A stretch of DNA of 64,000 nt. Origin: Niallia circulans. Lineage in GTDB: Bacteria; Bacillota; Bacilli; Bacillales; Cytobacillaceae. Below the pieces are notes generated by a model. That model did no database searches. It was not told the origin of the DNA and worked only from the letters and a program-made list of their open reading frames with translations. Made by a program: the position numbers and the translations under genes. Each line of letters opens with the position of its first letter. Position 1 is the stretch's first letter. The stretch lies in NCBI RefSeq assembly GCF_003726095.1, contig NZ_CP026031.1:2542001-2606000 (forward strand). Reading direction: 5' to 3'. Below, one piece after another: positions 25,765 through 33,807 of the stretch.

Positions 25765-26586
25765 TTGTTACCTAAAGAATATAGCAGAATGAATAAATAC
25801 AGATATTTTTTTAAAAAAGCTAATCCTGATTTAAAATTTTTACTATATCATAACTATTTTGACGACTTTATCAACAATGAATCTCCCATTCACACTACAA
25901 ATTTTAATGATTTAAAAATCGATATATTTAAAGGTAGTTTTTCTAATTTATACAGCATCTCATTATCGTTAAATTGCTATATAACTAGCTCATCGAAGAA
26001 ATGCAATGCATATTTCGCATCAGTCCACTTTAACTACACTGATTTTAATATTAGAGGAAAAAAAGTATTTCAATGGATTCCGCGTGTTGATTGGTTTAAG
26101 CAAGATGCGCATTTTGGTTATAGTCGGACAGAACAATATCCAATAAACAACGGTAATTTATTAGCATTAGTAGAAGAAGCATTAGAGCATAATAAGAAGA
26201 TAGATTACAGATATAAAAATTTAAATAATGAAAAATGCCAAACGATACCTGAAATGTATCCTAGCAATCCAGCCTTTATCTACCTAATCGAATGCCAAAA
26301 TAAAATAAAAATAGGTAGAAGCGTTGAACCAAATCGACGTCTTTCACAAATTGCATGTAATACACCTTCTGAAACAAAGTTAATAGCTACTATATATTGT
26401 GAATTTGCTGATATAGTAGATGAATTGCTAAAGAATCATTTTAAATATCTTAACCACAGAGGTGAGTGGTTTTCGTTAACAATGGATGATATAAAAAGAA
26501 TATTAACAAAAAACCTTCCCTATCCTATAAGTCAATTTTTAGGAGAGGTAACAATATATAATAAAATCTCCTCCCAAACAAACTAA
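25765..26586 (+). CDS. Protein with a C-terminal GIY-YIG-like nuclease domain (T5orf172/MUG113 type)
   Basis: A 273-residue protein. The N-terminal ~165 residues are not recognised. The C-terminal ~85 residues read FIYLIECQNKIKIGRSVEPN RRL, then TPSETKLIATIYC and HRGEWFSLTMDDIKRIL. The IYLI...IKIGRS...RR pattern and the late Glu in GEWF are characteristic of the T5orf172/MUG113 branch of GIY-YIG nucleases, found in phages and their parasites. The start is TTG with AAGGAG 8 nt upstream; a GTG at 25756 overlaps that site. It is co-transcribed with the lipoprotein gene. Confidence 0.75.
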   Translation: MLPKEYSRMNKYRYFFKKANPDLKFLLYHNYFDDFINNESPIHTTNFNDLKIDIFKGSFSNLYSISLSLNCYITSSSKKCNAYFASVHFNYTDFNIRGKKVFQWIPRVDWFKQDAHFGYSRTEQYPINNGNLLALVEEALEHNKKIDYRYKNLNNEKCQTIPEMYPSNPAFIYLIECQNKIKIGRSVEPNRRLSQIACNTPSETKLIATIYCEFADIVDELLKNHFKYLNHRGEWFSLTMDDIKRILTKNLPYPISQFLGEVTIYNKISSQTN

Positions 26587-26735
26587 CTTTTGAGCAAATA
26601 ATATATAGTTTTATATTAATAGGAAACTCTGTACTGTTTTTTCATCCATTTTAGCAAACTTGTTGTTTCTTCATTTTTAGAGTGTCCTTGCCATTGTGTA
26701 CTAGACACAAATATTGCTAAATAGTAAAATAATAA

Positions 26736-26767
26736 GAACACCTAGTAATGGCTGTTACTAAGTGTTC
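26736..26767. terminator. Hairpin, probable terminator
   Basis: Arms 26736-26748 and 26755-26767 pair at 12 of 13 positions. The hairpin lies downstream of the GIY-YIG gene. Confidence 0.5.
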
Positions 26768-26827
26768 TCTGCAACACATTTAGTAAGACCAATAGTGTCT
26801 ATATTCAACTGAATTAATCATCAGAAG

Positions 26828-26870
26828 AAGAAGAACCATTGTCTGTTTGTGAGTCAGAGTGGTTCTTCTT
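26828..26870. terminator. Bidirectional terminator
   Basis: Exact 11-bp arms AAGAAGAACCA (26828-26838) and complement (26860-26870), followed by a T-rich run, lie 28 bp before the end of the convergent small membrane gene. Confidence 0.7.
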
Positions 26871-26897
26871 TCTTTTGATTAAAGACAGTATTCTCGT

Positions 26898-27107
26898 TTA
26901 GAAAAGTCTATCGGCTAAAAAAGCAATTAAGAATATAAATCCTACCGCTCCTAATACACCCATTATTCTGGACACCAACCCTCTTGGGATTTTCAGCAAT
27001 AATAACCTTCCAATTACGATTGCCGCTAACAGTACTCCAAAGAATGCTAAACCTAGCGTTAAAGCCATTTTATTTAAATATGAGTTATCTATTGATGAAA
27101 AAGTCAA
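26898..27107 (-). CDS. Small two-helix membrane protein
   Basis: A 69-residue protein with two hydrophobic helices (about residues 17-38 and 48-66) joined by KIPRGLVSR. No family is recognised. The start at TTG 27107 has only a weak AGGT upstream; an internal ATG at 27068 has none, so the start is uncertain. Composition is typical of a real membrane protein. It could be an accessory or immunity factor of the island. Confidence 0.5.
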   Translation of the reverse strand: MTFSSIDNSYLNKMALTLGLAFFGVLLAAIVIGRLLLLKIPRGLVSRIMGVLGAVGFIFLIAFLADRLF

Positions 27108-27223
27108 TCATACACTACCTATATTCCTTTCTTGTTTGGTTGTAATTAATACTATTTTCTGTAAGTACTACTTACTTATTTATAAAAATCAATCGCTGGA
27201 AATTAAAACAACGAGCTACTGAA

Positions 27224-28129
27224 TCAGTTCATTCTTACCCCATAAGCTAACAGCTTTTTTGGTAGAATATCATCAAGATTTTTTATATCTGCATCTTGTA
27301 TTTCTATCAGATTAAAACCATTTTCTTTATAGATTTCTAATTTTCGTTCTTTTCTTTGCTTGTATTTAGCATCGTTTTCTAGTCCCCAGTATTCAATATA
27401 TACTCTTCCAGATGGTAAATAAAAGTCACAATACGCCTCTTGTTCAATTGGCAACTTTCTTTCATAAGCATGAACGATTCCGTACATGTATAACCAATTG
27501 TCAATTAAAACTTCTGCTCTAGAACGTACATAATGACCATCCATTGTCCTATATGTTGCTTCAAATTTATCCCTAAATGTTATACTATGATGATTAACAT
27601 TATTAGTTTCTACCTGAGTTTCATTTTTTTTACTCTCATTCGTACCTATTGCTTCTATAGCCTCAAGAACTGCCTTGTGGGTTAATATTGATTTCTTCCA
27701 ATTGACGAAAGGAATACCAGTTCTATCATACTTTAACTGTTTACCTCCATTTTTTTCACCTAGTAAAGTAACTATCCATCCATTTCCTTCCTTCTCTATA
27801 AATCCTAGTTCTGCAAAGATAGGGTTTATTTTATTTCTGCTTATACCAAAATGAGAACTTATTGTAGTAGCATTTATATAAGTTTCATCATTGGTTGATT
27901 TAATTAATATTTCTTCTATCCTTTCGACATCCCAAGCTATGTACTCTCCCGCTTTAAAATGCTTTTTAATTATTCCACCAATACTCTCTCCTTTTTTAGT
28001 TAACATCCAATTCTCTTCCTCTTTTTCTACCAGTTCTTTTTCCAGCAATATATTAAACATTTCTTTTACTGATTTCTTATGTTTAGTTGCTAACTTCGAA
28101 GTAGATAAATATGCTACTTTAGTTTCCAA
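27224..28129 (-). CDS. Winged-helix protein with a C-terminal PD-(D/E)XK/Vsr-like nuclease domain
   Basis: A 301-residue protein. Residues 1-60 and ~70-130 look like two winged-helix-type domains (LSTSKLATKHKKSVKEMFNI, TTISSHFGISRNKINPIFAE). The C-terminal ~110 residues hold RSRAEVLIDNWLYMYG, EAYCDFYLPSGRVYIEYWG and KLEIYKENGFNLIEIQDADI. This E...D-x-x-x-x-E-x-W arrangement fits the Vsr-like/PD-(D/E)XK nuclease fold found in defence and mobile-element proteins. The start is TTG with TTGGAGG upstream. It stands alone between terminator-like regions. Target specificity is unknown. Confidence 0.65.
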   Translation of the reverse strand: METKVAYLSTSKLATKHKKSVKEMFNILLEKELVEKEEENWMLTKKGESIGGIIKKHFKAGEYIAWDVERIEEILIKSTNDETYINATTISSHFGISRNKINPIFAELGFIEKEGNGWIVTLLGEKNGGKQLKYDRTGIPFVNWKKSILTHKAVLEAIEAIGTNESKKNETQVETNNVNHHSITFRDKFEATYRTMDGHYVRSRAEVLIDNWLYMYGIVHAYERKLPIEQEAYCDFYLPSGRVYIEYWGLENDAKYKQRKERKLEIYKENGFNLIEIQDADIKNLDDILPKKLLAYGVRMN

Positions 28130-28285
28130 TGTAAAAAACCTCCAACTTGTTCTATTAGTTTAATAGTACTAGTTCGAAGGTCTTATAATCAATATAAATT
28201 TAGATTTTTTGGATAATGATATAAATAAAAATGTTCACTTTCAAAAAGTAAATTATGCATCGAATTAGCACTTTTAAAGCTTAAT

Positions 28286-29002
28286 CTATTTAATCAATAA
28301 TTGCATGACTGGAGCAAGCAATTCTTTCATACCAACACCTGTAGAAACAATGGCATTAAGCTTATCTAAAAGGGAATATGTTTTTTTCATAGGTGTCTCG
28401 TTTGCTATAGAAGAAATTTTTTCGTGGTTTATCATTAACGAACCTAAAGTTCTTTCCAATGCATCTCTTATACTTTGAATCCCACCAACTTTATAAGAAG
28501 ATAATGCTTCCCTAATTGAAGTTAAGTTTCTGAACAAGAGAGATTGGATATCTTTAGGTAAATTAGAACTAACAATACTGTCCATTAAATTATCTACTTC
28601 TATTATGAGTGATTTTACTTCTTCAAGATTAGCCTCTGGATAATTAAATCTTTCATCTTTATTCATATCTCTTGCAATATATTTTAGTACAGATACAGTC
28701 TCACTATCTATATTATTAACAAATCGTTCCATATTTCCATCAGTATCGACGTAACCCAATGCTCGTTCTATCTTTTCAATAAACTTATAGTCTTCTTCAT
28801 CATAATCATTATTTTCCATAAACACTTTAGTCTTCGCCAAATTATCTATTATTATCGATATTGAAGTTAACAAACCTATAGTATCGTCTTTGTCAATATC
28901 CAAAACGCTCCCCCAAGTATCCCTATATTTAGACTGTCTTGTAAGTGGTTGCTGATTTACTTCTTTTAGTATTTCGTATAGCATATACGCTGGACTCTTC
29001 AT
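28286..29002 (-). CDS. Unknown helical 238-residue protein
   Basis: Not recognised. It is almost entirely helical and acidic, without Cys-pairs, membrane segments or obvious catalytic motifs. Examples are DKDDTIGLLTSISIIIDNLA and IREALSSYKVGGIQSIRDAL. GGAG lies 11 nt before the ATG. The next upstream gene (29082-29342) is on the same strand, 79 nt away, so the two may form a unit. Confidence 0.65.
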   Translation of the reverse strand: MKSPAYMLYEILKEVNQQPLTRQSKYRDTWGSVLDIDKDDTIGLLTSISIIIDNLAKTKVFMENNDYDEEDYKFIEKIERALGYVDTDGNMERFVNNIDSETVSVLKYIARDMNKDERFNYPEANLEEVKSLIIEVDNLMDSIVSSNLPKDIQSLLFRNLTSIREALSSYKVGGIQSIRDALERTLGSLMINHEKISSIANETPMKKTYSLLDKLNAIVSTGVGMKELLAPVMQLLIK

Positions 29003-29081
29003 CTGGCTTTTAACTCCACCTTTCCATTTTATAGAGTTATTTTACCATATTAATACATATAATGAACAACTTACTAACTAA

Positions 29082-29342
29082 TTAAAGATTATCAACTTTC
29101 TCTTCTACCAGCTTCTCATCTTCCATTAATACAAGAACTGGCTTGTCAAATGCATAACTTAACCAACCTACTGTAGTTTCTAAATCATTATAGCTTTCCC
29201 ACTCCAGTTGTGTATGCCCACTATCAACCCATCCCATAATACTACCATCGTCCCCGTAGTGAACTACAATAATTTTATGCTTAAAAACTTCCTCTTCATC
29301 AATGATTGTTTTATATTTCATCACTCGGTAGTTCCAAATCAT
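29082..29342 (-). CDS. Unknown 86-residue acidic protein
   Basis: Not recognised. It has a beta-rich first half (WNYRVMKYKTIIDEEEVFKH, KIIVVHYGDDGSIMGW) and a helix-plus-strand second half ending in a Glu-rich tail. AAGGTG precedes the ATG by 7 nt. The small size, acidity and place ahead of the 238-residue gene would suit an inhibitor or immunity protein, but this is only inference. Confidence 0.6.
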   Translation of the reverse strand: MIWNYRVMKYKTIIDEEEVFKHKIIVVHYGDDGSIMGWVDSGHTQLEWESYNDLETTVGWLSYAFDKPVLVLMEDEKLVEEKVDNL

Positions 29343-29677
29343 AATGACACCTTCTTTTATTCTCCATATAGTTTCTTGTCAATAAACCAACTTTCGCCAG
29401 CAAATCATTGGTTAGAAACAACTTTAATCTTATGTTACTGTTCTTAACTCTTTATTTACCAGAGTTTTAATACGAATATTTATCTAGCTACTCTGAATAA
29501 AATGTATGTTTTATTTAGCTAAAAAACCATATTAAGCGTATAAATATATACAAGCCAATCTTGAAGCTCTTAACTCTAAAAATGACCTAGAAAAAACACA
29601 CTAAAAATTGTCAACTTATTGATTTTTACAAAAGTTTCTCTAACGATTCAATTAGCATTTGTTATTGATTAATAAAA
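29343..29677. other. AT-rich intergenic stretch, nothing recognised
   Basis: No gene, repeat or clear hairpin is seen in these 335 bases. The part near 29343-29400 should hold the promoter of the leftward gene. Confidence 0.4.
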
Positions 29678-29884
29678 TCATTTACCAAACCATTTTTTAA
29701 TCCATTCACGCAGCACTGGATTAAATTTAATATTTAATAACCAAGCAAGTATAAGCAACAATACATTCAAGGTTGAAGAAAAGTGCTTAATTAATACTAA
29801 ATAAGCAAGTTCCATATACGTAAATCCTACTAGGCAAGATATATTCAGAATACAGACATAATATATAAACTTTATTGGGTTCAT
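29678..29884 (-). CDS. Small membrane protein
   Basis: A 68-residue protein with two to three hydrophobic stretches (FIYYVCILNISCLVGFTYME; LVLIKHFSSTLNVLLLILAW) and a basic C-terminus (REWIKKWFGK). GGGGAG lies 5 nt before the ATG. A small, basic-tailed two-helix protein of this type could be a holin-like or toxin-like protein, but no family is recognised. Confidence 0.55.
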   Translation of the reverse strand: MNPIKFIYYVCILNISCLVGFTYMELAYLVLIKHFSSTLNVLLLILAWLLNIKFNPVLREWIKKWFGK

Positions 29885-29948
29885 TAATGCTCCCCTTCTA
29901 ACCTATCCTCTATTTTTCCTCTATACTACAGAAAAAAATTGTAAAAAA

Positions 29949-29968
29949 GTAGAGGGAATTCCCTCTAC
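29949..29968 (-). terminator. Leftward terminator, perfect 20-bp palindrome
   Basis: GTAGAGGGAATTCCCTCTAC is fully self-complementary. On the minus strand TTTTTT follows directly. It would end a leftward transcript coming from the helicase-like gene and the hairpin cluster. Confidence 0.75.
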
Positions 29969-30040
29969 CAATGTAGAATAATTATTATATCAGGAAAAAA
30001 ATAAGTGCTAGATAAAATAGTATTGTTTATTTTTTACTAT

Positions 30041-30120
30041 GTCCCTCTTCGAGGGACTTGCACTCACAAAACTGGCGTGTTGTGAGTGTCTTTTTAAAAG
30101 CTTCGCTTTTAAAAAGCAAG
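30041..30120. other. Three tandem perfect hairpins (structured RNA or origin candidate)
   Basis: In 80 bp there are three exact hairpins: 30041-30047/30051-30057 (7 bp), 30061-30069/30080-30088 (9 bp) and 30090-30101/30105-30116 (12 bp). CTTGC (30057-30061) can also pair with GCAAG (30116-30120), although that overlaps bases of neighbouring stems. The cluster lies 165 bp beyond the 3' end of the helicase-like gene and 73 bp before the leftward terminator. No known RNA family is recognised. Confidence 0.7.
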
Positions 30121-30284
30121 CCGATTCACTATAGACTTACTGATTTCTTCCAATTATATAACTAATTAATTTATTTATTTTAGTCCTATCTCTTATTCTT
30201 ACTTTTTTTCTTTAAGGAAAAATTTTTTTATATCAACTTTTTTCTATCTAAATAATTTGGGCTTAGTACGTTCTTCATCCTAAG

Positions 30285-31595
30285 TTATAAATTCCAATCA
30301 CTTGGTGATTCCGAAGAGATAACTTCTTGAGGAACTTCTTCAAAGCAATAACTATTTAAATATTGTTGAAATAATTGCCTCATACGTTTACTAGGTATAT
30401 AGATATCAATTGATTCCCCATCCCTAATAGCACTTCTCCAAATCCACTGTATCATCTCTGATAGCGCCCAAGTATCTTCATCTATGCTTATACCATATTG
30501 TTTAAAAAACATCTTCTCTACAGGATTAATATATCTGTTTACTAAGTACGCAAGTTTACGCTTATCCCTAAATTGATTTGTAGCTCTCAAAGTCATTGAG
30601 ATGAATGAACTTACATAACCATGTGGAGCAACTTTTAACATTAACTTTCCTTTTTTATTTTTTCCTTTTGCGCCTTGTATGGTAGTCCATAACACTTCAT
30701 TAGCTTTGACCCTTAAAATATTCATAAAGTAGTTTCTAGTATTATTTTTTAAAGTATTAATAGCATTTTTATATTCTCTATTCTCGAACCAGCTTTTGGA
30801 AAGACTATTTCTCCTATCTCCTACATCATTGAGTTTCCCCTCATAGATATTTATTAGGCTTCTCAGCTCCTCTTTATCTACATCAATCCTACAATCGTAA
30901 GGTACTAACTCATATCTTGCTTCTTCTTCAATAACAGACAAATACTTATATTTTATTCCATGTAAATCATAATACGATTTTTGAATTTGCCCTTTAAACA
31001 GATATGTAAGAACAAAAACATGCTGAAAATATGAAAAAATCTCGCATGGAAAATTCCATATGAGTGCTGAGTTATCACAATACATAAGATTACCCGATAA
31101 TGCCATTTGCTTTATTTTATTATACTTGGTATCAAAGTGGGATGTTTCTGGATTCCATTCAATATATTTTATCCCTCTGTCTTTCTCAACAATTTTTATA
31201 GCTCTGGCATCTTCCAATAGCTTTAAATCATCTTTTCTTAGAGGTATTTGTTCTATAACGTTTAATACCTCATCTAAAATTAATATATAACCATTTATAC
31301 GAATTAGCTCTCTAGTTTCCTCATTAGCAAGCTGAAACAGAGCATGTGTGGTACATATATCTTTTCCTTCTCCTAATAGCCTATGTAAGTCTTCTAACTT
31401 TGTTTTTTCATTTGAAGCAAATGGGTCATAAAAACTTCTATTTCTCACTGATTCCTTAATTCTTGTTACTTGTTCTAAGAAAGGTGTTACATATATAAAC
31501 TTATGTGGGAATACTGGTGCTTCATTCATATACTGTATTGCCCAAGACGATTTCCCTCTCCCACAAGGTGCATCAATAATATTTATTGTTGTCAT
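30285..31595 (-). CDS. Helicase-like P-loop ATPase, possible replication protein of the island
   Basis: A 436-residue protein. The Walker A motif APCGRGKSS lies near residues 9-17, a DEAD-type Walker B is LILDEVLNVIE, and a possible motif III-like strand is HVFVLTYLFKG. The C-terminal half has VAPHGYVSSFISMTLRATNQ and MIQWIWRSAIRDGESIDIYI PSKRMR. The final segment is reminiscent of motif VI of phage-type superfamily 2 helicases. Phage satellites and plasmids often carry such a protein for replication. ATG 31595 was chosen with AAGGAG 10 nt upstream. It lies between two structured non-coding regions. Confidence 0.65.
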   Translation of the reverse strand: MTTINIIDAPCGRGKSSWAIQYMNEAPVFPHKFIYVTPFLEQVTRIKESVRNRSFYDPFASNEKTKLEDLHRLLGEGKDICTTHALFQLANEETRELIRINGYILILDEVLNVIEQIPLRKDDLKLLEDARAIKIVEKDRGIKYIEWNPETSHFDTKYNKIKQMALSGNLMYCDNSALIWNFPCEIFSYFQHVFVLTYLFKGQIQKSYYDLHGIKYKYLSVIEEEARYELVPYDCRIDVDKEELRSLINIYEGKLNDVGDRRNSLSKSWFENREYKNAINTLKNNTRNYFMNILRVKANEVLWTTIQGAKGKNKKGKLMLKVAPHGYVSSFISMTLRATNQFRDKRKLAYLVNRYINPVEKMFFKQYGISIDEDTWALSEMIQWIWRSAIRDGESIDIYIPSKRMRQLFQQYLNSYCFEEVPQEVISSESPSDWNL

Positions 31596-31760
31596 TATTA
31601 TCATTCTCCTTATATCTCTTAATAGGACAGCTTTTAGCTAACTAATCGCTCTACTTCACTTATAAATGTGATAATAAGCAGAAAAATTATATATTTTTGT
31701 CCAATCTAATTGAGGACTTTTTAATACACATCCTAAACATCAGTAAAATCCTTCCTATTT

Positions 31761-31906
31761 TCTAAAAACCCACCTTTTATGACATACCCTTATAAATAGT
31801 ATCTTTTAACTATTAAACTCCTTACTGTTAATAGTCATAAAATTAGAGTATCATCGAATAGGAAATTCTATTTATATAGGTACGTCATAAAAGGTGGGTT
31901 TTTAGA
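31761..31906. repeat. Large cruciform-type inverted repeat
   Basis: Exact 23-bp arms (31761-31783 and 31884-31906; core AAAAACCCACCTTTTATGAC) enclose further nested complementarities: TATAAATAG with CTATTTATA, and ACTATTAA with TTAATAGT. The whole can fold into one branched structure of about 146 nt. It sits about 165 bp upstream of the helicase-like gene start. Confidence 0.8.
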
Positions 31907-31933
31907 CAAAAGAATAGTTTTTAATTAAAGAAA

Positions 31934-31955
31934 GAGCAGAGACAAGTCTCTACTC
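31934..31955 (+). terminator. Hairpin with T run
   Basis: GAGcAGAGAC and GTCTCTaCTC pair with one mismatch, followed by GATTTTT. It is directed rightward, so it could end a short transcript from the inverted-repeat region. Confidence 0.55.
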
Positions 31956-32355
31956 GATTTTTCCTAGTATTCTTAGCAGTTCATATTTGACACTATTTAA
32001 TATTTGGTTTATGTGATTTATATCTATTATTCTCCGAAGGCTTCTCTAGGGCATTTATTTGCGTTTAATCACAACATATTGTAGCACTTCACTTCCATCA
32101 GATTATCAGTAAATCTCTTCTTATGTCCTAAAACATAATAATCTTCTAACACATCCCATAAAACAGTTTATTTTGTAATTAACTTTTTTCCAATCCATTA
32201 GTAACTGTAATGATTACAAAGATTCAATTTAAATAAATGATAAAATAATGATATCTATTTAAAAGCATTCATTATTTTCAGCCAAAACTACTTAACATCT
32301 TAAGTTCCAAACACTTTATGGTTAAGGGAATTATTAAGAAGAAAGCGGTGAAGTA

Positions 32356-32571
32356 ATGTTAGATAAGTTTATTACCAGCGGTTTAAGTCTACGAAGAAAG
32401 TATAAAATAGTTAGAGAGGCTCAAAGAATTAAGCTTAAAACAATAGCAAATGAAATAAAAGTATCCGTCCCTATGTTATCAATGTACGAGAACGAATTAG
32501 TTAATTTAAGCAGAGACAAGGAATTAATGTATAGAAAAATAATAATAAACGGATCTGGTTCTCAAAAATAG
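32356..32571 (+). CDS. Small XRE-type helix-turn-helix protein
   Basis: A 71-residue protein whose stretch LKTIANEIKVSVPMLSMYEN corresponds to the recognition helices of XRE/Cro-type regulators (IA..I.VS..MLS.YE). The basic first 25 residues and lack of an effector domain suggest a simple DNA-binding switch. GGTGA lies a few bases before the ATG. It is on the opposite strand from the helicase-like gene, as expected for an element control gene. Confidence 0.65.
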   Translation: MLDKFITSGLSLRRKYKIVREAQRIKLKTIANEIKVSVPMLSMYENELVNLSRDKELMYRKIIINGSGSQK

Positions 32572-32830
32572 TTTTAACTTGAATCGTAGTTATATATATT
32601 AGGATTTTCCATCTGGATATTTTCTTATTAAATATCGTTTTTAATAAAATAGATAAAATTGTAAACTATCCCCTTATTAATTTTATATTTGGCTGTTCTC
32701 GTAAATATTGTTGCTTTTTGTTATTAGATTTTTAAAATTTAATTGAAGTTTTTAATGGAAAACTCTCCCTTTATGCACTTTAATCTGTTAATATGAGAAT
32801 GTACGTTCTTGTTAAGGGGGATAAAATAAG

Positions 32831-33400
32831 ATGTTAAAAAACGATGAAGATGTAATAAATCTAATCCAAAGCGATGAAAAAATGATGAAGATTATAAAGA
32901 TTGCAAGCACACTTAATTTGCCTGATTGGTGGATATGTGCAGGATTTGTGCGTTCAAAAATCTGGGACACATTGCACAGTTTTAACGAAAGAACAGAGAC
33001 CCCAGATGTTGATGTAATATATTTTGATGACAAAAACATCGATGAGAATTTTGAAAAGGAATTAGAGAAAAAATTGATAAAACTTATGCCTAATATACCT
33101 TGGTCTGTGAAAAATGAAGCAAGAATGCACATCATTAATAATCTTCCTTCCTATACTTCTTCTGAAGATGCTATTTCAAAGTTTCCAGAAACTGCGACAG
33201 CTTTAGGAGTAACGCTCGACAAGGAAAATAATTTAATTCTTACTGCTCCTTGGGGATTAGATGATGCTATCAATTTAGAGTTGAAACCGACCCCCTATTT
33301 TACTGAAACAAAAGAACTTGCTGTAATTTACGAGGAGCGGATTATAAAGAAGAATTGGAAGTCTATTTGGCATAAGATAAAAGTCCATCATATTAATTGA
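32831..33400 (+). CDS. Nucleotidyltransferase family protein (NTP_transf_6 / DUF925 type)
   Basis: A 189-residue protein. WWICAGFVRSKIWDTLHSF (about residues 36-54) followed by TPDVDVIYFDD gives the G-x-x-R and D-x-D pattern of this nucleotidyltransferase family. WSVKNEARMHI and PWGLDDAINLELKPTP are also characteristic. The usual length is about 190 residues, so it is complete. Substrate unknown; relatives occur widely as single genes in bacterial chromosomes. AAGGGGG lies about 10 nt before the ATG. Near-LexA-box sequence lies just upstream. Presence in an island with nucleases makes a defence or tRNA-modifying role possible. Confidence 0.8.
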   Translation: MLKNDEDVINLIQSDEKMMKIIKIASTLNLPDWWICAGFVRSKIWDTLHSFNERTETPDVDVIYFDDKNIDENFEKELEKKLIKLMPNIPWSVKNEARMHIINNLPSYTSSEDAISKFPETATALGVTLDKENNLILTAPWGLDDAINLELKPTPYFTETKELAVIYEERIIKKNWKSIWHKIKVHHIN

Positions 33401-33807
33401 TTACGAACTTGCTATACAGCGAATAATCATCATACTTTTAAACCTACTAAAAAAAAATAGTTAATATAAGAAGAATAATGACCTATGAAAAATACAATAA
33501 AGAATACGGTATTTATTTAGGACCAGAAAATATGGTAGAAAACAACTTAGAAATTGTCCTCCCCTTCTAGGAATGAAAATTTGATTCCATTCGTATCGCA
33601 AAAATAAAAAAGAAAAATTTTTCTGTCTAGAAGTATTTAGACGTTTCCAAAATAGCTCTATATTCTATTAACTGTAAAATACCCTCCCCCGATATAAACA
33701 GTAATGTTCGTACTTGGAATAGAAAGAAAAGGAAAAGAGATACAATAAACAATCTATTGCTTCACTTTTCCTTCTTAGGTATTACATTTAATGATTAAAA
33801 ATAAACT
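33401..33807. other. Gene-free stretch between nucleotidyltransferase and integrase
   Basis: Nothing convincing is seen apart from the hairpin 33729-33773. A 30-codon ATG frame near 33479 lacks a good ribosome site and was not called. Confidence 0.4.
33729..33773 (-). terminator. Probable integrase terminator
   Basis: AAGGAAAAG (33729-33737) pairs with CTTTTCCTT (33765-33773), with T-rich sequence beyond it on the minus strand, 35 bp downstream of the integrase stop. Confidence 0.5.

Larger units (their letters stand above)
26587..26897. other. Convergent intergenic region with two hairpins
   Basis: No gene is seen. Two terminator-like hairpins (26736-26767 and 26828-26870) separate the rightward GIY-YIG gene from the leftward small membrane gene. 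Confidence 0.5.
31596..32355. other. 760-bp gene-free region with a large inverted repeat
   Basis: No supported gene is seen. It contains the 23-bp-arm inverted repeat (31761-31906) and a terminator (31934-31955). The rest is AT-rich. An origin of replication or regulatory RNA is plausible. Confidence 0.45.

Noticed and set aside
30041..30120. Retron msr/msd RNA
   Set aside because: No reverse transcriptase gene is found anywhere in the window.
33479..33571. 30-codon ATG frame downstream of the nucleotidyltransferase gene
   Set aside because: Weak ribosome site, no recognisable features and too short to support.
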